Positions 46,337-55,399 of a stretch of DNA of 64,000 nucleotides are shown one piece after another. Position numbers and translations under genes: made by a program. The notes below the pieces were generated by a model that saw only the letters and a list, made by a program, of their open reading frames with translations, did no database searches and was not told where the DNA came from. Position 1 is the first letter of the stretch. Each line of letters begins with the position of its first letter. This DNA comes from Glaciecola flavus (GTDB lineage Bacteria; Pseudomonadota; Gammaproteobacteria; Enterobacterales; Alteromonadaceae): the NCBI RefSeq assembly GCF_042646125.1, contig NZ_JBHRSW010000029.1, positions 237,161 through 301,160 of the forward strand. The letters run 5' to 3'.

Positions 46337-46485
46337 TGATAGCGTTTGGTTTGTTTACATTGCGAGCCATCTTGCCTTGTTTACATTTGTATTTCAATTG
46401 CTATACCGGCTTTGCTTGCCTATACTTGCGCAGGTTTTTTGCCGTGCTATTTTGCACATTCAATCCTCTAAAAAAGTGTTAATTT

Positions 46486-46821
46486 ATGTCATTACCTCCT
46501 TGCCCAAATTGTCAGTCAGAATATGTGTATCAAGATCAAGGCCTATTAATTTGCCCCGAATGCGCCCACGAATGGAACCCCAGTGAACTTGCAGAAGAAG
46601 AGTCTGTTATTGTCAAAGATGCCAATGGAGCAATTTTGTCGGCAGGTGATCGGGTTACCTTTGTTAAGGATCTAAAAGTTAAGGGCAGTTCTATGGTCTT
46701 AAAAATTGGTACCAAAGCCTTGGTCAGGCGTATAGTGGATGCTAAAGATCACCAACTCGATTGCAAAGTAGACAAAGCCGGCGAGATGATGATTACTGCG
46801 CAATTTGTTAAAAAAGCTTAA
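46486..46821 (+). CDS. phnA: PhnA/YjdM-family zinc-ribbon protein
   Basis: 111 residues. N-terminal zinc ribbon CPNC...CPEC, then the PhnA domain (VKDANGAILSAGDRVTFVKDLKVKG, KIGTKALVRRI). Despite the name, YjdM is not required for phosphonate breakdown and its role is unclear. RBS is poor (AAAAAAGTG). Not obviously linked to rimK downstream (72-bp gap). Confidence 0.9.
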   Translation: MSLPPCPNCQSEYVYQDQGLLICPECAHEWNPSELAEEESVIVKDANGAILSAGDRVTFVKDLKVKGSSMVLKIGTKALVRRIVDAKDHQLDCKVDKAGEMMITAQFVKKA

Positions 46822-46893
46822 GGTACACAATTACTTTTACTCGGCGACAAAAACATGATTATATGTCGGCGATAAACAAATAGGGGACGTCCT

Positions 46894-47799
46894 TTGAAAA
46901 TAGCCATTCTCTCAAGGAATCAAAATCTATATTCCACCAAACGGCTCGTTGAAGCTGGGCGTCAGCGTGGACATGAAGTAGATGTCATTGATACCTTGCA
47001 TTGCTACATGGATATCACTAGCTCGCGCCCAACGGTCAGATTTAAGGGAACCGAGCTGCCTACCTATGATGCTGTGATTCCCCGTATAGGTGCCAGCATT
47101 ACCTTTTATGGTACGGCTGTAGTCAGGCAGTTTGAAATGATGGGTTCGTTTAGCGTGAATGAATCGGTTGCTATTAGTCGCTCTAGGGACAAACTACGCT
47201 CTATGCAGTTGCTTTCCAGAAAAGGCGTTGGCTTACCTCGTACCGGATTTGCCCATAGTCCGGATAATATCAAAGACTTAATCAAAAACGTGGGCGGCGC
47301 ACCTGTCGTTATTAAATTGCTTGAGGGTACACAGGGTATCGGTGTTGTATTGGCGGAAACCAATAAAACTGCCGAGAGCATCATTGAGGCGTTCATGGGC
47401 ATCCACGCTAATATTTTAGTGCAAGAGTTCATTAAGGAAGCTGGTGGCTCAGATATTCGCTGTTTTGTCATTGGTGGAAAAGTTGTCGCGGCGATGAAAC
47501 GACAGGGGGCAGATGGTGAATTTCGTTCCAACTTACATCGAGGTGGCACGGCGACCTTAACCAAAATATCGGCGGCGGAACGCGCGGCTGCCAGTAATGC
47601 GGCAAAAGTGATGGGGCTAAATGTTTGTGGTGTCGATTTGTTGCGTTCTAATCATGGTCCGGTGGTAATGGAGGTCAATTCTTCTCCTGGCTTGGAAGGC
47701 ATTGAGTCATCTACGCACAAAGATGTTGCAGGTATGATCATTGAGTTTATTGAAAAGAATGCAAAGCCCTTTAAAACTAAAACTAGAGGTAAAGGTTAG
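46894..47799 (+). CDS. rimK: RimK-type alpha-L-glutamate ligase
   Basis: 301 residues from a TTG start with a strong TAGGGGAC site upstream. ATP-grasp enzyme: MKIAILSRN, AVIPRIGASITFYGTAVVRQFE, KLLEGTQGIGVVLAE, ILVQEFIKEAGGSDIRCFVIG, VCGVDLLRSNHGPVVMEVNSSPGLEGIE. RimK adds glutamates to the C-terminus of ribosomal protein S6. It is followed by a peptidase-like and a retropepsin-like gene, a combination seen in other gammaproteobacteria. Confidence 0.93.
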   Translation: MKIAILSRNQNLYSTKRLVEAGRQRGHEVDVIDTLHCYMDITSSRPTVRFKGTELPTYDAVIPRIGASITFYGTAVVRQFEMMGSFSVNESVAISRSRDKLRSMQLLSRKGVGLPRTGFAHSPDNIKDLIKNVGGAPVVIKLLEGTQGIGVVLAETNKTAESIIEAFMGIHANILVQEFIKEAGGSDIRCFVIGGKVVAAMKRQGADGEFRSNLHRGGTATLTKISAAERAAASNAAKVMGLNVCGVDLLRSNHGPVVMEVNSSPGLEGIESSTHKDVAGMIIEFIEKNAKPFKTKTRGKG

Positions 47800-47861
47800 T
47801 TACCCTTGTTTTTTGATAGTTTGATGGGCTTGATAAAAGTAGAAAGTAGACGGGAACACTT

Positions 47862-48911
47862 GTGTCAGATTCAGATATGTTAACAATTGGGGATTGCGAA
47901 GTTAAACTTGGCATGCGAGTGAAACTTGAACTGCCAGTGGCACGATTGTACACCGATACTGAAATGTCTGTGCCTGTAGAAGTCATTAGAGCGAAAAAGC
48001 CCGGTCCCACCGTTTTTTTGAGCGCAGCAATACATGGTGATGAGTTAAACGGGATCGAAATCATTCGCCGATTATTGGCGATGAAATCATACCGGTTAAC
48101 CGCAGGTACCATCGTCGCAGTGCCGATTGTTAATGTATATGGCATGCTAAACCAAAGTCGGTACATGCCGGATCGCAGAGACCTTAACCGCAGTTTTCCC
48201 GGCTCACCGAAAGGCTCTTTAGCCGGGCGTTTAGCACACCTATTTTTACATGAGATAGTCAAAAAATGCGACTACGGCATAGATTTGCACACAGGTGCGA
48301 TACACCGTAGTAACTTACCGCAAATACGTGCAAATTTGAATGATGACGAGACCAAAGCGCTTGCAACTGCCTTTGGTGTGCCGGTTATGCTTAATGCAGA
48401 TATTCGTGATGGTTCACTTCGAGAGAGTGCGTCTGATCATGGTGTAAAGGTCTTGCTTTATGAAGCTGGTCAAGCCCTGCGTTTTGACGAGTTTTCAATT
48501 CGAGCAGGGATAAAAGGAATTCTCAATGTGCTATCACACTTGGGCATGGTAAAACTCCGAAAAACGCCGACTGTGCATAAGTCTGAGCCATTTGTGGCAA
48601 ACAAGAGTTCATGGCTAAGAGCCAGCTCAAGTGGCATCGTCAGAGATTTAAAAAAGCTAGGTGATCATGTCAAAAAAGGGCAAATTTTAGCCGAAATATG
48701 CAGCCCAACAGGTGCGTTTGTCGAAAAACTCAAAGCCCCATTTGGTGGCGTGATCATTGGCAAACAAAACATTCCCTTAGTGCAAGAGGGAGATGCAATG
48801 TATCACATCGCCATGTTTGAAGAACCGAGCGAGGTTGCTGATCATATTGAATTGATGCAAGACGATCTGGTGTTAAACATCGACAATGAACAAGATCCCC
48901 TGCATCAATAA
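47862..48911 (+). CDS. Succinylglutamate desuccinylase/aspartoacylase-family protein
   Basis: 349 residues; GTG start at 47862, or ATG 47877. M14-like zinc site: SAAIHGDELNGIEII (His, Glu), DRRDLNRSFPGS, YGIDLHTGA (third ligand His) and a C-terminal biotinyl-like beta domain (LGDHVKKGQILAEICSPTG). It sits between rimK and the retropepsin gene, so it may trim or modify glutamyl products of RimK (inference). Confidence 0.85.
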   Translation: MSDSDMLTIGDCEVKLGMRVKLELPVARLYTDTEMSVPVEVIRAKKPGPTVFLSAAIHGDELNGIEIIRRLLAMKSYRLTAGTIVAVPIVNVYGMLNQSRYMPDRRDLNRSFPGSPKGSLAGRLAHLFLHEIVKKCDYGIDLHTGAIHRSNLPQIRANLNDDETKALATAFGVPVMLNADIRDGSLRESASDHGVKVLLYEAGQALRFDEFSIRAGIKGILNVLSHLGMVKLRKTPTVHKSEPFVANKSSWLRASSSGIVRDLKKLGDHVKKGQILAEICSPTGAFVEKLKAPFGGVIIGKQNIPLVQEGDAMYHIAMFEEPSEVADHIELMQDDLVLNIDNEQDPLHQ

Positions 48912-48953
48912 ACATGATCCTTTTTGGTATGAAAAGATAAAAGTGGTTAAACG

Positions 48954-49382
48954 ATGACACAATCAAACAAAACTATCATTGGCGTACTAGAGAGCGTGGA
49001 TTTACCCGATCTAGGTCTATTTGGCATAACAACGCGAATTGATACCGGCGCACAAACATCGGCATTGCATGTCGATCATATATACTTGCATGAGCGCGGA
49101 GGCAAAATTGATTTTGAATTTCACCCCGACTTTCATGATGTAGAACAAACATTAAAGTGCTCGGCTCAATTGCATGATTCCCGTTGGATAAAGAGCTCTA
49201 ACGGTGAGCGAGAGCGGCGATACGTTATCAAAACCACCGCTAAGCTTGACAGCAAAACTTGGGAAATCGAGTTGACTTTAACTAATCGAGCATCAATGAA
49301 TCATCTTATGTTGCTGGGACGCGAAGCCATGCAAGCTGGCTTTTTGGTTGATCCTAGTGAAAGCTTTATTGCGACCGCTTAG
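48954..49382 (+). CDS. Retropepsin-like (DUF785/RimB-type) aspartic protease
   Basis: 142 residues. The active-site motif RIDTGAQTSALHV is of the D-T/S-G retropepsin type; MLLGREAM matches the second family signature. Families called 'ATP-dependent zinc protease' belong here, though that name is probably wrong. With rimK and the aspartoacylase-like gene it forms a three-gene set related to poly-glutamylation. Confidence 0.85.
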   Translation: MTQSNKTIIGVLESVDLPDLGLFGITTRIDTGAQTSALHVDHIYLHERGGKIDFEFHPDFHDVEQTLKCSAQLHDSRWIKSSNGERERRYVIKTTAKLDSKTWEIELTLTNRASMNHLMLLGREAMQAGFLVDPSESFIATA

Positions 49383-49394
49383 CCAATAATTGGG

Positions 49395-51662
49395 CTAAAA
49401 ACTCACGATCAAATTAGTAGAAAAGTTTCGCCCCGGCGCCGTAAATCGATTTAAATTTTCACTCGTTTCGCGGCCGAGTACTTCTGAAGCAAGCCAATAT
49501 TTATTATCTGTAAGGTTGTAAATCCCCGCGTTTATTCGAATAGTATCGTTTAGTTTATAGTGGGCTAAGACATCCACTGTTGTATAGGACGGTGCGCGAA
49601 ACAAGCTTGTATCAGGACTGTCACTTTCCTGCTCTGCTGCTTGTTCAGTATGCGTGACAACAAGTTCTGTATGCCAATCGCTGTCTAAATCTCTGTATCG
49701 AATACCCAAAACGGATTGACTAGGTAGCACAGTAGACAACTCAGTGCCTGTTTCTGTATTTTCACTGGATTGTGTTGAGGTACTAAAATGCAACACCCAG
49801 TCTTGAAGTGGTGCAATCGATTCGCCAATATACCAACTCGCCTGTAAATCAATACCTTTAATTTGCACATCGTCGATGTTACGTGCCTGAAATTCCAATA
49901 AATTTGTCACGGGATTAAATCCACGAACGGCAAGGGATTCAATAAAGTTTTCGTAGTCGTTGGTGTAAGCACTTAGCGATAGCTCAAAGGCTTTAAACGT
50001 TGAGCGGAAGCCAAGCTCCGAACTAGACACTGACTCTGGCAGTAAATTGGGGTTAGCCAAGGAGGTATAGCCGCCCGCAAAGTTAGTAAAGCCGACATTG
50101 ATATCGTCCATGGGCGGTATGCGAAACCCTTCAGCGTATTGTGCCCACAACGATAAGGCGTCGTTTAGCTTATAAATCGCACCAAACTTAGCAGAGAGTT
50201 CGTCTTCGTCAAAAGAGACAATGTCGACGCCTGGGTTTGCATGAGTGAATAGCTCATCATTGCTCGGCTTTAAACGGTAACTATCAAAACGTAGTCCGGG
50301 GCTTAGGCGTATTTTTCCATCTAAGAGTTGATATTCATCTTGAATAAAAATAGCAGATTCGGTGAGTGTAGATAGGGGGAAATCTCTGGCAGGGAACACC
50401 GAAAATTCTCGTTCGGACGCTTGCGTTTCAACATTGATAGTACTGCCGTTTCGAATGGAGGACGAGTCCGTTTGTTGCCAGCTCATACCGTAAATTAAGT
50501 AGTGATCACCCAAAAAGTCAAACGCGTGATCAAACTGCGCGTGCAGACCCACAACATCTTGTTTAAATTCGCTATTTCTCTGCCTATCCGTAATTGAGGG
50601 GCTAGCGCCTTGAGGATTACTACGCAGTATATGGGTGTTTTGGATTGTGTCGGATTGTTGAGAGAATACATCCACCTTCAGGCGTTTGAGGTGTGAGTCT
50701 TTGGGCTGAAATAAATAGTCAAGCATTACTCTGCTTCGGGTTTGCTCATCATCACCTGTGCTGTTTAACGTTAATATACCACGAGAAATACAGCCAACTT
50801 CACTCAACAATTGCGTGTTACTGTCGAGATCTTGGTAGTCTGCTGTAAACGTGTAAGTATGCGCTGGTTTTTTTTCGTAGATAAGTTTAGCCAATACCGA
50901 CTTTGACTTATTTTTTTGAGGGTCGCTACTGTTTCTGTCACTACCGACTTGTTCTTGTCCATTAGCGTCTTTGCTGGTTTTGAAATGGCTTTCTGTTTCG
51001 TTGCCGTCACGCATACCGGCATTCAGCAACCACTGCCAGTTTTTGTGCTGCCCTGCGTACATTACGTTAGTAGAAAAGGTGTTGGATTGGCTATCAAAGC
51101 CATTCTTGACACGGATCTTACTGTTTTCCTCATCCCCAAGTATTTCTTTTGGTGATTTACTGCTAAACGCAACCACACCGCCAATGGCGTCACTCCCGTA
51201 AAGTGTTGACGCAGGCCCTCTGACGATATCCACATGGCTGATTAAATCAATATCAACAAAATCTCGGCGCGCGGATAAGTTTGGCCCAAAGGAAAACTCA
51301 TCAGCGATAGGCACACCATCTAATAGTATGAGCACACGATCGCCATTGATACCTCGGATATTGAAACCAGATAGCCCATATCTGCCATTACCTTCAACAC
51401 TGATACCGGGTTCATAGCGGAGCATGTCGCGAATATTTGTTGAGGCCATGGCGTCAATTTGCTCGCGGCTAATTTGCGTTACGGTCGCCGCCACTTCGTT
51501 AATTTCGCGAGTAGTTTTGGTACCAATAACGGTGATGGTTTCGTCAGCATCGGCGTTATTTACTTCAGCGGCAAGTAGCTGCTGATTGAGTGCGTGGTTA
51601 ACGAGCAATGTTGTGATTGCAGTGAAGCGTAAAGTTTTGATTAAGGTTTGCATAGTTCTCAT
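49395..51662 (-). CDS. TonB-dependent haem/haemoglobin receptor
   Basis: 755 residues. Signal peptide to about residue 32, TonB box DETITVIGTK, plug (MLRYEPGISVEGNGRYGLSGFNIRGINGD, VDIVRGPASTLYGSDAIGG), haem-receptor-like barrel with FRIPPMDDINVGF (FRAP-type) and terminal NLIVSF. Divergent from hmuT over an 85-bp gap containing a Fur box. Supplies haem or haemoglobin-iron to the HmuTUV system. The FRAP/NPNL-like features (NPNLLPESV) support haem uptake. Confidence 0.9.
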   Translation of the reverse strand: MRTMQTLIKTLRFTAITTLLVNHALNQQLLAAEVNNADADETITVIGTKTTREINEVAATVTQISREQIDAMASTNIRDMLRYEPGISVEGNGRYGLSGFNIRGINGDRVLILLDGVPIADEFSFGPNLSARRDFVDIDLISHVDIVRGPASTLYGSDAIGGVVAFSSKSPKEILGDEENSKIRVKNGFDSQSNTFSTNVMYAGQHKNWQWLLNAGMRDGNETESHFKTSKDANGQEQVGSDRNSSDPQKNKSKSVLAKLIYEKKPAHTYTFTADYQDLDSNTQLLSEVGCISRGILTLNSTGDDEQTRSRVMLDYLFQPKDSHLKRLKVDVFSQQSDTIQNTHILRSNPQGASPSITDRQRNSEFKQDVVGLHAQFDHAFDFLGDHYLIYGMSWQQTDSSSIRNGSTINVETQASEREFSVFPARDFPLSTLTESAIFIQDEYQLLDGKIRLSPGLRFDSYRLKPSNDELFTHANPGVDIVSFDEDELSAKFGAIYKLNDALSLWAQYAEGFRIPPMDDINVGFTNFAGGYTSLANPNLLPESVSSSELGFRSTFKAFELSLSAYTNDYENFIESLAVRGFNPVTNLLEFQARNIDDVQIKGIDLQASWYIGESIAPLQDWVLHFSTSTQSSENTETGTELSTVLPSQSVLGIRYRDLDSDWHTELVVTHTEQAAEQESDSPDTSLFRAPSYTTVDVLAHYKLNDTIRINAGIYNLTDNKYWLASEVLGRETSENLNRFTAPGRNFSTNLIVSF

Positions 51663-51699
51663 TTTTGTAAATAGGAATAATTTTTATTTGCATTAAATG

Positions 51700-51720
51700 C
51701 TAATGATAATTATTATCGTT
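51700..51720. promoter_or_regulatory. Fur box between the haem receptor and hmuT
   Basis: CTAATGATAATTATTATCGTT closely matches the Fur consensus built of GATAAT repeats (AATGATAAT and ATTATC halves). It lies midway between two divergent iron-uptake genes and should repress both when iron is plentiful. Confidence 0.85.
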
Positions 51721-51747
51721 TGCAACAACTGTTTTAAAGAGTAAGTC

Positions 51748-52662
51748 ATGAAATATTCATTTGGACTGATTTTATTGGGCGTATTTCTAAGCGTGGTGAA
51801 CAAGGATGTTTACTCTCAAGTGCCATATGCTGAGGAAAGTCGAGAAAACAAAGGCATGAAAATTGTGAGTGCCGGAGGCAGCGTCACCGAAATATTGTAT
51901 GCCTTGGACGCGCAAGCACTCATTGTGGCAACAGATACAAGCTCGTTGTATCCAGCGGCAGTCAATCAACTGCCTAAAGTCGGGTATTACCGGCAATTGA
52001 GTGTGGAGGGCGTGGCGTCAACGGGTGCCACACACTTAATAAGTCTTGCAGAGGCGGGGTCTAAAACGAGTTTAGAACAAATAAAAAACCTAGGTGTTAC
52101 GCTAGAGCTAATTGATACTGCCAAAAACATTGACGGCTTGTACAAGGCAATCACTATGTTGGGAGGCTTGATCAACAAAGTTGAACAAGCCGAGGTGCTA
52201 ATACGCACATTGCGTCAGGACTTTGCTAAAGTTAGAAAACAAGTAGATACGCGGAATCCCAAGAAGGCAGTATTTTTGATGTCGATATCAGACCAGGGTG
52301 TGATGGCGGCAGGCAAAAACACAGTACCTAACATCATTTTTAAAACGCTTGGGATGACCAACCCGTACTCTCAGCTACAAGGTTTTAAAACGGTATCGCC
52401 CGAATCACTGCTTGCGTATGCACCCGATCTGATTTTTGTTCCCGCGCATCAAGCGCGCGGTTTACGCCCAGAGCAATTGTGTGAAAAACCAGCGATAAGA
52501 TTGTTGCGAGACGCATACGGTTGTAACCTGCACATCGTCGATCCCCTTAAGTTCTTAGGTTTGACACCACGCTTGCCGCAGGCAATGCAAGAAGTACTCG
52601 AAGTTGCTAAAAAGCAGCAAGAATTAGAAGGCAATCAACAACAAGCCTCATTGGGTCAATAA
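51748..52662 (+). CDS. hmuT: Haem-binding periplasmic protein
   Basis: 304 residues. Signal peptide to about residue 23. Class III binding protein: KIVSAGGSVTEILYALDAQALIVATDTSS, PKVGYYRQLSVEGVASTGATHLI, GMTNPYSQLQGFKTVSPESLLAYAPDLIFV. The Tyr in GYYRQLS is a probable haem ligand, as in HmuT/PhuT. Fur box upstream. First gene of hmuTUV-hutZ. Confidence 0.9.
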   Translation: MKYSFGLILLGVFLSVVNKDVYSQVPYAEESRENKGMKIVSAGGSVTEILYALDAQALIVATDTSSLYPAAVNQLPKVGYYRQLSVEGVASTGATHLISLAEAGSKTSLEQIKNLGVTLELIDTAKNIDGLYKAITMLGGLINKVEQAEVLIRTLRQDFAKVRKQVDTRNPKKAVFLMSISDQGVMAAGKNTVPNIIFKTLGMTNPYSQLQGFKTVSPESLLAYAPDLIFVPAHQARGLRPEQLCEKPAIRLLRDAYGCNLHIVDPLKFLGLTPRLPQAMQEVLEVAKKQQELEGNQQQASLGQ

Positions 52663-52666
52663 GTCG

Positions 52667-53737
52667 ATGTTGGTCACAGAGCGCAGTTTTCAATTTCATT
52701 TGCTTGCCCGTAAACAAAAACACAAGCAGATGCTTGGTATTTTCCTCGTTGCTTTACCGGTGATTTTTTTTGTTGCGCTTAATACGGGGGCAGTGCCAGT
52801 TGATTTGTTTAGCGTACTTACCAGCATAGACGGCTCACTAAATCAGCAACAAGGTTTGCAAAGTACGATCATCTTCGACATTCGCTTACCGCGCGTATTG
52901 ATGACCATGGTGACTGGTGCTGGGCTTGCTGTAAGCGGTTTGGTTTTGCAGTCAATATTCAGAAACCCCTTGGCTGATCCTGGGCTGATTGGGGTGTCTT
53001 CCTTTGCTGCCCTATTTGCTGCTTTGGGCTTTTTGTTAAGCGCTTGGGTACTTGTGCCGTCGAATATTCTGCCGTATTTCATTCCAACAATGGCGTTTTC
53101 AGGCGCGGTGATCAGTGTTTTCTTGCTTTTTGCTATTGCGGGGCGGCGTCGGCAATTGAATACTTCAATTTTGATATTGGTCGGTGTTGCGATTAATGCA
53201 GGTGCGATGACGCTACTCGGCATAATCACTTTTCTGGTTGATGACAGTACTTTGCGACAAATTACTTTTTGGAGCATGGGCAGCTATGCGGGTACGTCTT
53301 CCACTGTCATGATGATTACTGCCATCATTGTTTGCATTGGCTTGCTTATGCTCTGGCGCGAAAAAAATGCCTTAATGCTCATGGCGGTGGGCGAGAAACA
53401 AGCGCGATTTCAAGGTGTGGATACTGAGCAGGTAAAAACACGTTGCTTAGTGATTGTTGCAGGCGTGGTGGCCGTATGTGTGAGCTTTACGGGTATTGTG
53501 GGTTTCGTTGGCCTAGTTGTGCCTCACATTTGTCGGATGTTGGCATCCAATCATCTGCGCGTGCTACTACCTTTAACGGCAATGTGCGGTGCAATGCTTG
53601 TTGCGCTTGCTGACATGCTTGCTCGTACCATCATGATCCCTTCAGAACTGCCAGTCGGTCTGGTGACATCCCTTATCGGTGTACCGTTTTTTGTCATGCT
53701 TATTTATCAGGAAAAAAGGAAGCAAGGCTATGTATGA
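52667..53737 (+). CDS. hmuU: Haem ABC transporter permease
   Basis: 356 residues, about ten transmembrane helices. FecCD family motifs: IRLPRVLMTMVTGAGLAVSGL, FRNPLADPGLIGVSS, GIVGFVGLVVPHICRML. Pairs with HmuV, whose start overlaps its stop. Four bases separate it from hmuT. Transports haem across the inner membrane. Confidence 0.9.
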   Translation: MLVTERSFQFHLLARKQKHKQMLGIFLVALPVIFFVALNTGAVPVDLFSVLTSIDGSLNQQQGLQSTIIFDIRLPRVLMTMVTGAGLAVSGLVLQSIFRNPLADPGLIGVSSFAALFAALGFLLSAWVLVPSNILPYFIPTMAFSGAVISVFLLFAIAGRRRQLNTSILILVGVAINAGAMTLLGIITFLVDDSTLRQITFWSMGSYAGTSSTVMMITAIIVCIGLLMLWREKNALMLMAVGEKQARFQGVDTEQVKTRCLVIVAGVVAVCVSFTGIVGFVGLVVPHICRMLASNHLRVLLPLTAMCGAMLVALADMLARTIMIPSELPVGLVTSLIGVPFFVMLIYQEKRKQGYV

Positions 53738-54491
53738 GCTACTACAGGTAAACATTCAACGTGGGGACAAACACTTGTTGCAGCATTTTGATCTGTATTT
53801 TCGCCCTCAAAAGATCACCGCAATCATTGGCGCAAACGGTGCGGGTAAGTCGACCTTGTTTAAAGCACTGTTGGGGGATATTGCCATAGATAGCGGCACG
53901 ATTAGCTTTGCGGGAAAAGCCATTCAGCAATGGTCGCTAGACAGTTTAAGTCGACATCGCGCGTATATTGCACAAAGCTTCCGGCCGGTGTTTGCAATGC
54001 CTGTCTATGAGTATTTGCTACTAGCACGAGAGCCGTATACCGAAAGCGAAAAACACAGTGAGCGGCTTATTTTTGACGTGGCAAATGATATAGGTATTCA
54101 ACACAAATTATTTACCTGTATTACTCAGTTATCTGGTGGCGAGTTCCAATTGGTAGAGTTTGCGCGCGCGTGGTTGCAACTCAGCGAGAATAAGGACATG
54201 TCTGGAAAATGTTTGATGTTGGATGAACCGAGCAGCGCCCTGGACATTTATCAGTCTCAACAGCTTTATCGCCATATTTTACGTTTCAAAGACGCTGGGG
54301 GGACAGCACTGATCATTGATCATGACGTCAACGCTGTTGCCAAGCTCGCTGATGATTTGGTGATGATAAACGCAGGCGCATTGCAAACGTTTGGTACAGC
54401 AGAGGATGTGTTTACGGCGGAAAATATCAATCATTGTTTCAATACACAGGGACATATTTATCAGCATGCCTATCAATTATCGTATTCATAA
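53730..54491 (+). CDS. hmuV: Haem ABC transporter ATP-binding protein
   Basis: 253 residues from ATG 53730 (AAGGAAGC upstream), overlapping hmuU by 8 bases. Walker A GANGAGKST, signature LSGGEFQLVEFARAW, Walker B LMLDEPSSALD, H-loop DHDVNAVAKLAD. A longer frame from 53679 would run inside hmuU and is not used. Energises haem import. Confidence 0.9.
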   Translation: MYELLQVNIQRGDKHLLQHFDLYFRPQKITAIIGANGAGKSTLFKALLGDIAIDSGTISFAGKAIQQWSLDSLSRHRAYIAQSFRPVFAMPVYEYLLLAREPYTESEKHSERLIFDVANDIGIQHKLFTCITQLSGGEFQLVEFARAWLQLSENKDMSGKCLMLDEPSSALDIYQSQQLYRHILRFKDAGGTALIIDHDVNAVAKLADDLVMINAGALQTFGTAEDVFTAENINHCFNTQGHIYQHAYQLSYS

Positions 54492-54503
54492 TGGAGAAAA
54501 ACT

Positions 54504-55346
54504 ATGACCACAACGGCCATTCCACAAAATGCCAGTACAAGCAAAGAACACAGTACTCAAAATAACCGTGCACTAAAACGACAGCATATACATGCTGCCC
54601 GAAGACTGATGCGTGAACAACACAGCGGCGTATTGTCCACCACGAGTTTGTCGATGAAGGGTTTTCCTTTTGGATCGGTGATCCCGTTTTTAATGACCGA
54701 ATCGGGCGATTTAGTGATATATGCTTCAGATATAGCGCAACATTCGAGGAACATGAAGGCACAAGAGAAAGTCAGCGTTTGTGTATTCGACAGCAAAGCA
54801 TCAGATAGCCAAGCAAATGCGAGGGTGACGGTTATGGCCTATGCGCAAGCTGATGGCGTGAGTGAGGAATTGAAGCAGCAATATTTTAATTTATTCCCGC
54901 AAGCAAAAGCCTACATAAATGCCCATGATTTTCGTTTCTATCTATTACATTTGGAGCGTGTGCGCTACATCGGAGGTTTTGGGGATATCTTTTGGTTTTC
55001 TCAAGAAGAATGGTCTGATTGTATCTCGTTAAGCAGAGAGTGTGCTGAAGTTATCGCGCATATGGAACAAGACCACGCACATGCCCTTATTGATATTGCC
55101 AAGTCGTATTTTGTCGAAAAAAACCAAAACATGGATGCTAATTTACACGAAAGTTGTGTAAAAATGCTTAGTTGCTACGCCGAAGGATTTCATTTCATGC
55201 TTGCTAGAGATGATAGTCAGGGGCTTTCGGAATATAAAGTGTATTTTGTGCCTTTTTTACAGCATATCACCGCAAATTACGACTTAAGAATGTCCATGGT
55301 AGATTTGACTAAATCGAGTCGAAATATCAACCATTTAATAAAGTAA
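54504..55346 (+). CDS. hutZ: Haem-utilisation protein of the HugZ/HutZ type
   Basis: 280 residues. Split-barrel flavin-like fold (RRLMREQHSGVLSTTSL, GFPFGSVIPFLMT, RVRYIGGFGDIFWF) plus a C-terminal DUF2470-type domain (VIAHMEQDHAHALIDIAK, with HMxxDHxDA-like ligands). HutZ/HugZ degrade haem to release iron. Fourth gene of the haem operon, 12 bases after hmuV. The N-terminal 30 residues look disordered. Confidence 0.88.
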   Translation: MTTTAIPQNASTSKEHSTQNNRALKRQHIHAARRLMREQHSGVLSTTSLSMKGFPFGSVIPFLMTESGDLVIYASDIAQHSRNMKAQEKVSVCVFDSKASDSQANARVTVMAYAQADGVSEELKQQYFNLFPQAKAYINAHDFRFYLLHLERVRYIGGFGDIFWFSQEEWSDCISLSRECAEVIAHMEQDHAHALIDIAKSYFVEKNQNMDANLHESCVKMLSCYAEGFHFMLARDDSQGLSEYKVYFVPFLQHITANYDLRMSMVDLTKSSRNINHLIK

Positions 55347-55348
55347 GT

Positions 55349-55399
55349 TCAGGCCGAACCCAAGTTATGCACGTATGGAGACACCGTGTTTCGGCCTGA
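55349..55399. terminator. Inverted repeat between convergent hutZ and the GGDEF gene
   Basis: TCAGGCCGAA (55349-55358) and TTCGGCCTGA (55390-55399) are a perfect 10-bp inverted repeat with a 31-base loop. It overlaps the 3' end of the GGDEF coding region. There is no T-run, so terminator function is only possible. Confidence 0.35.
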
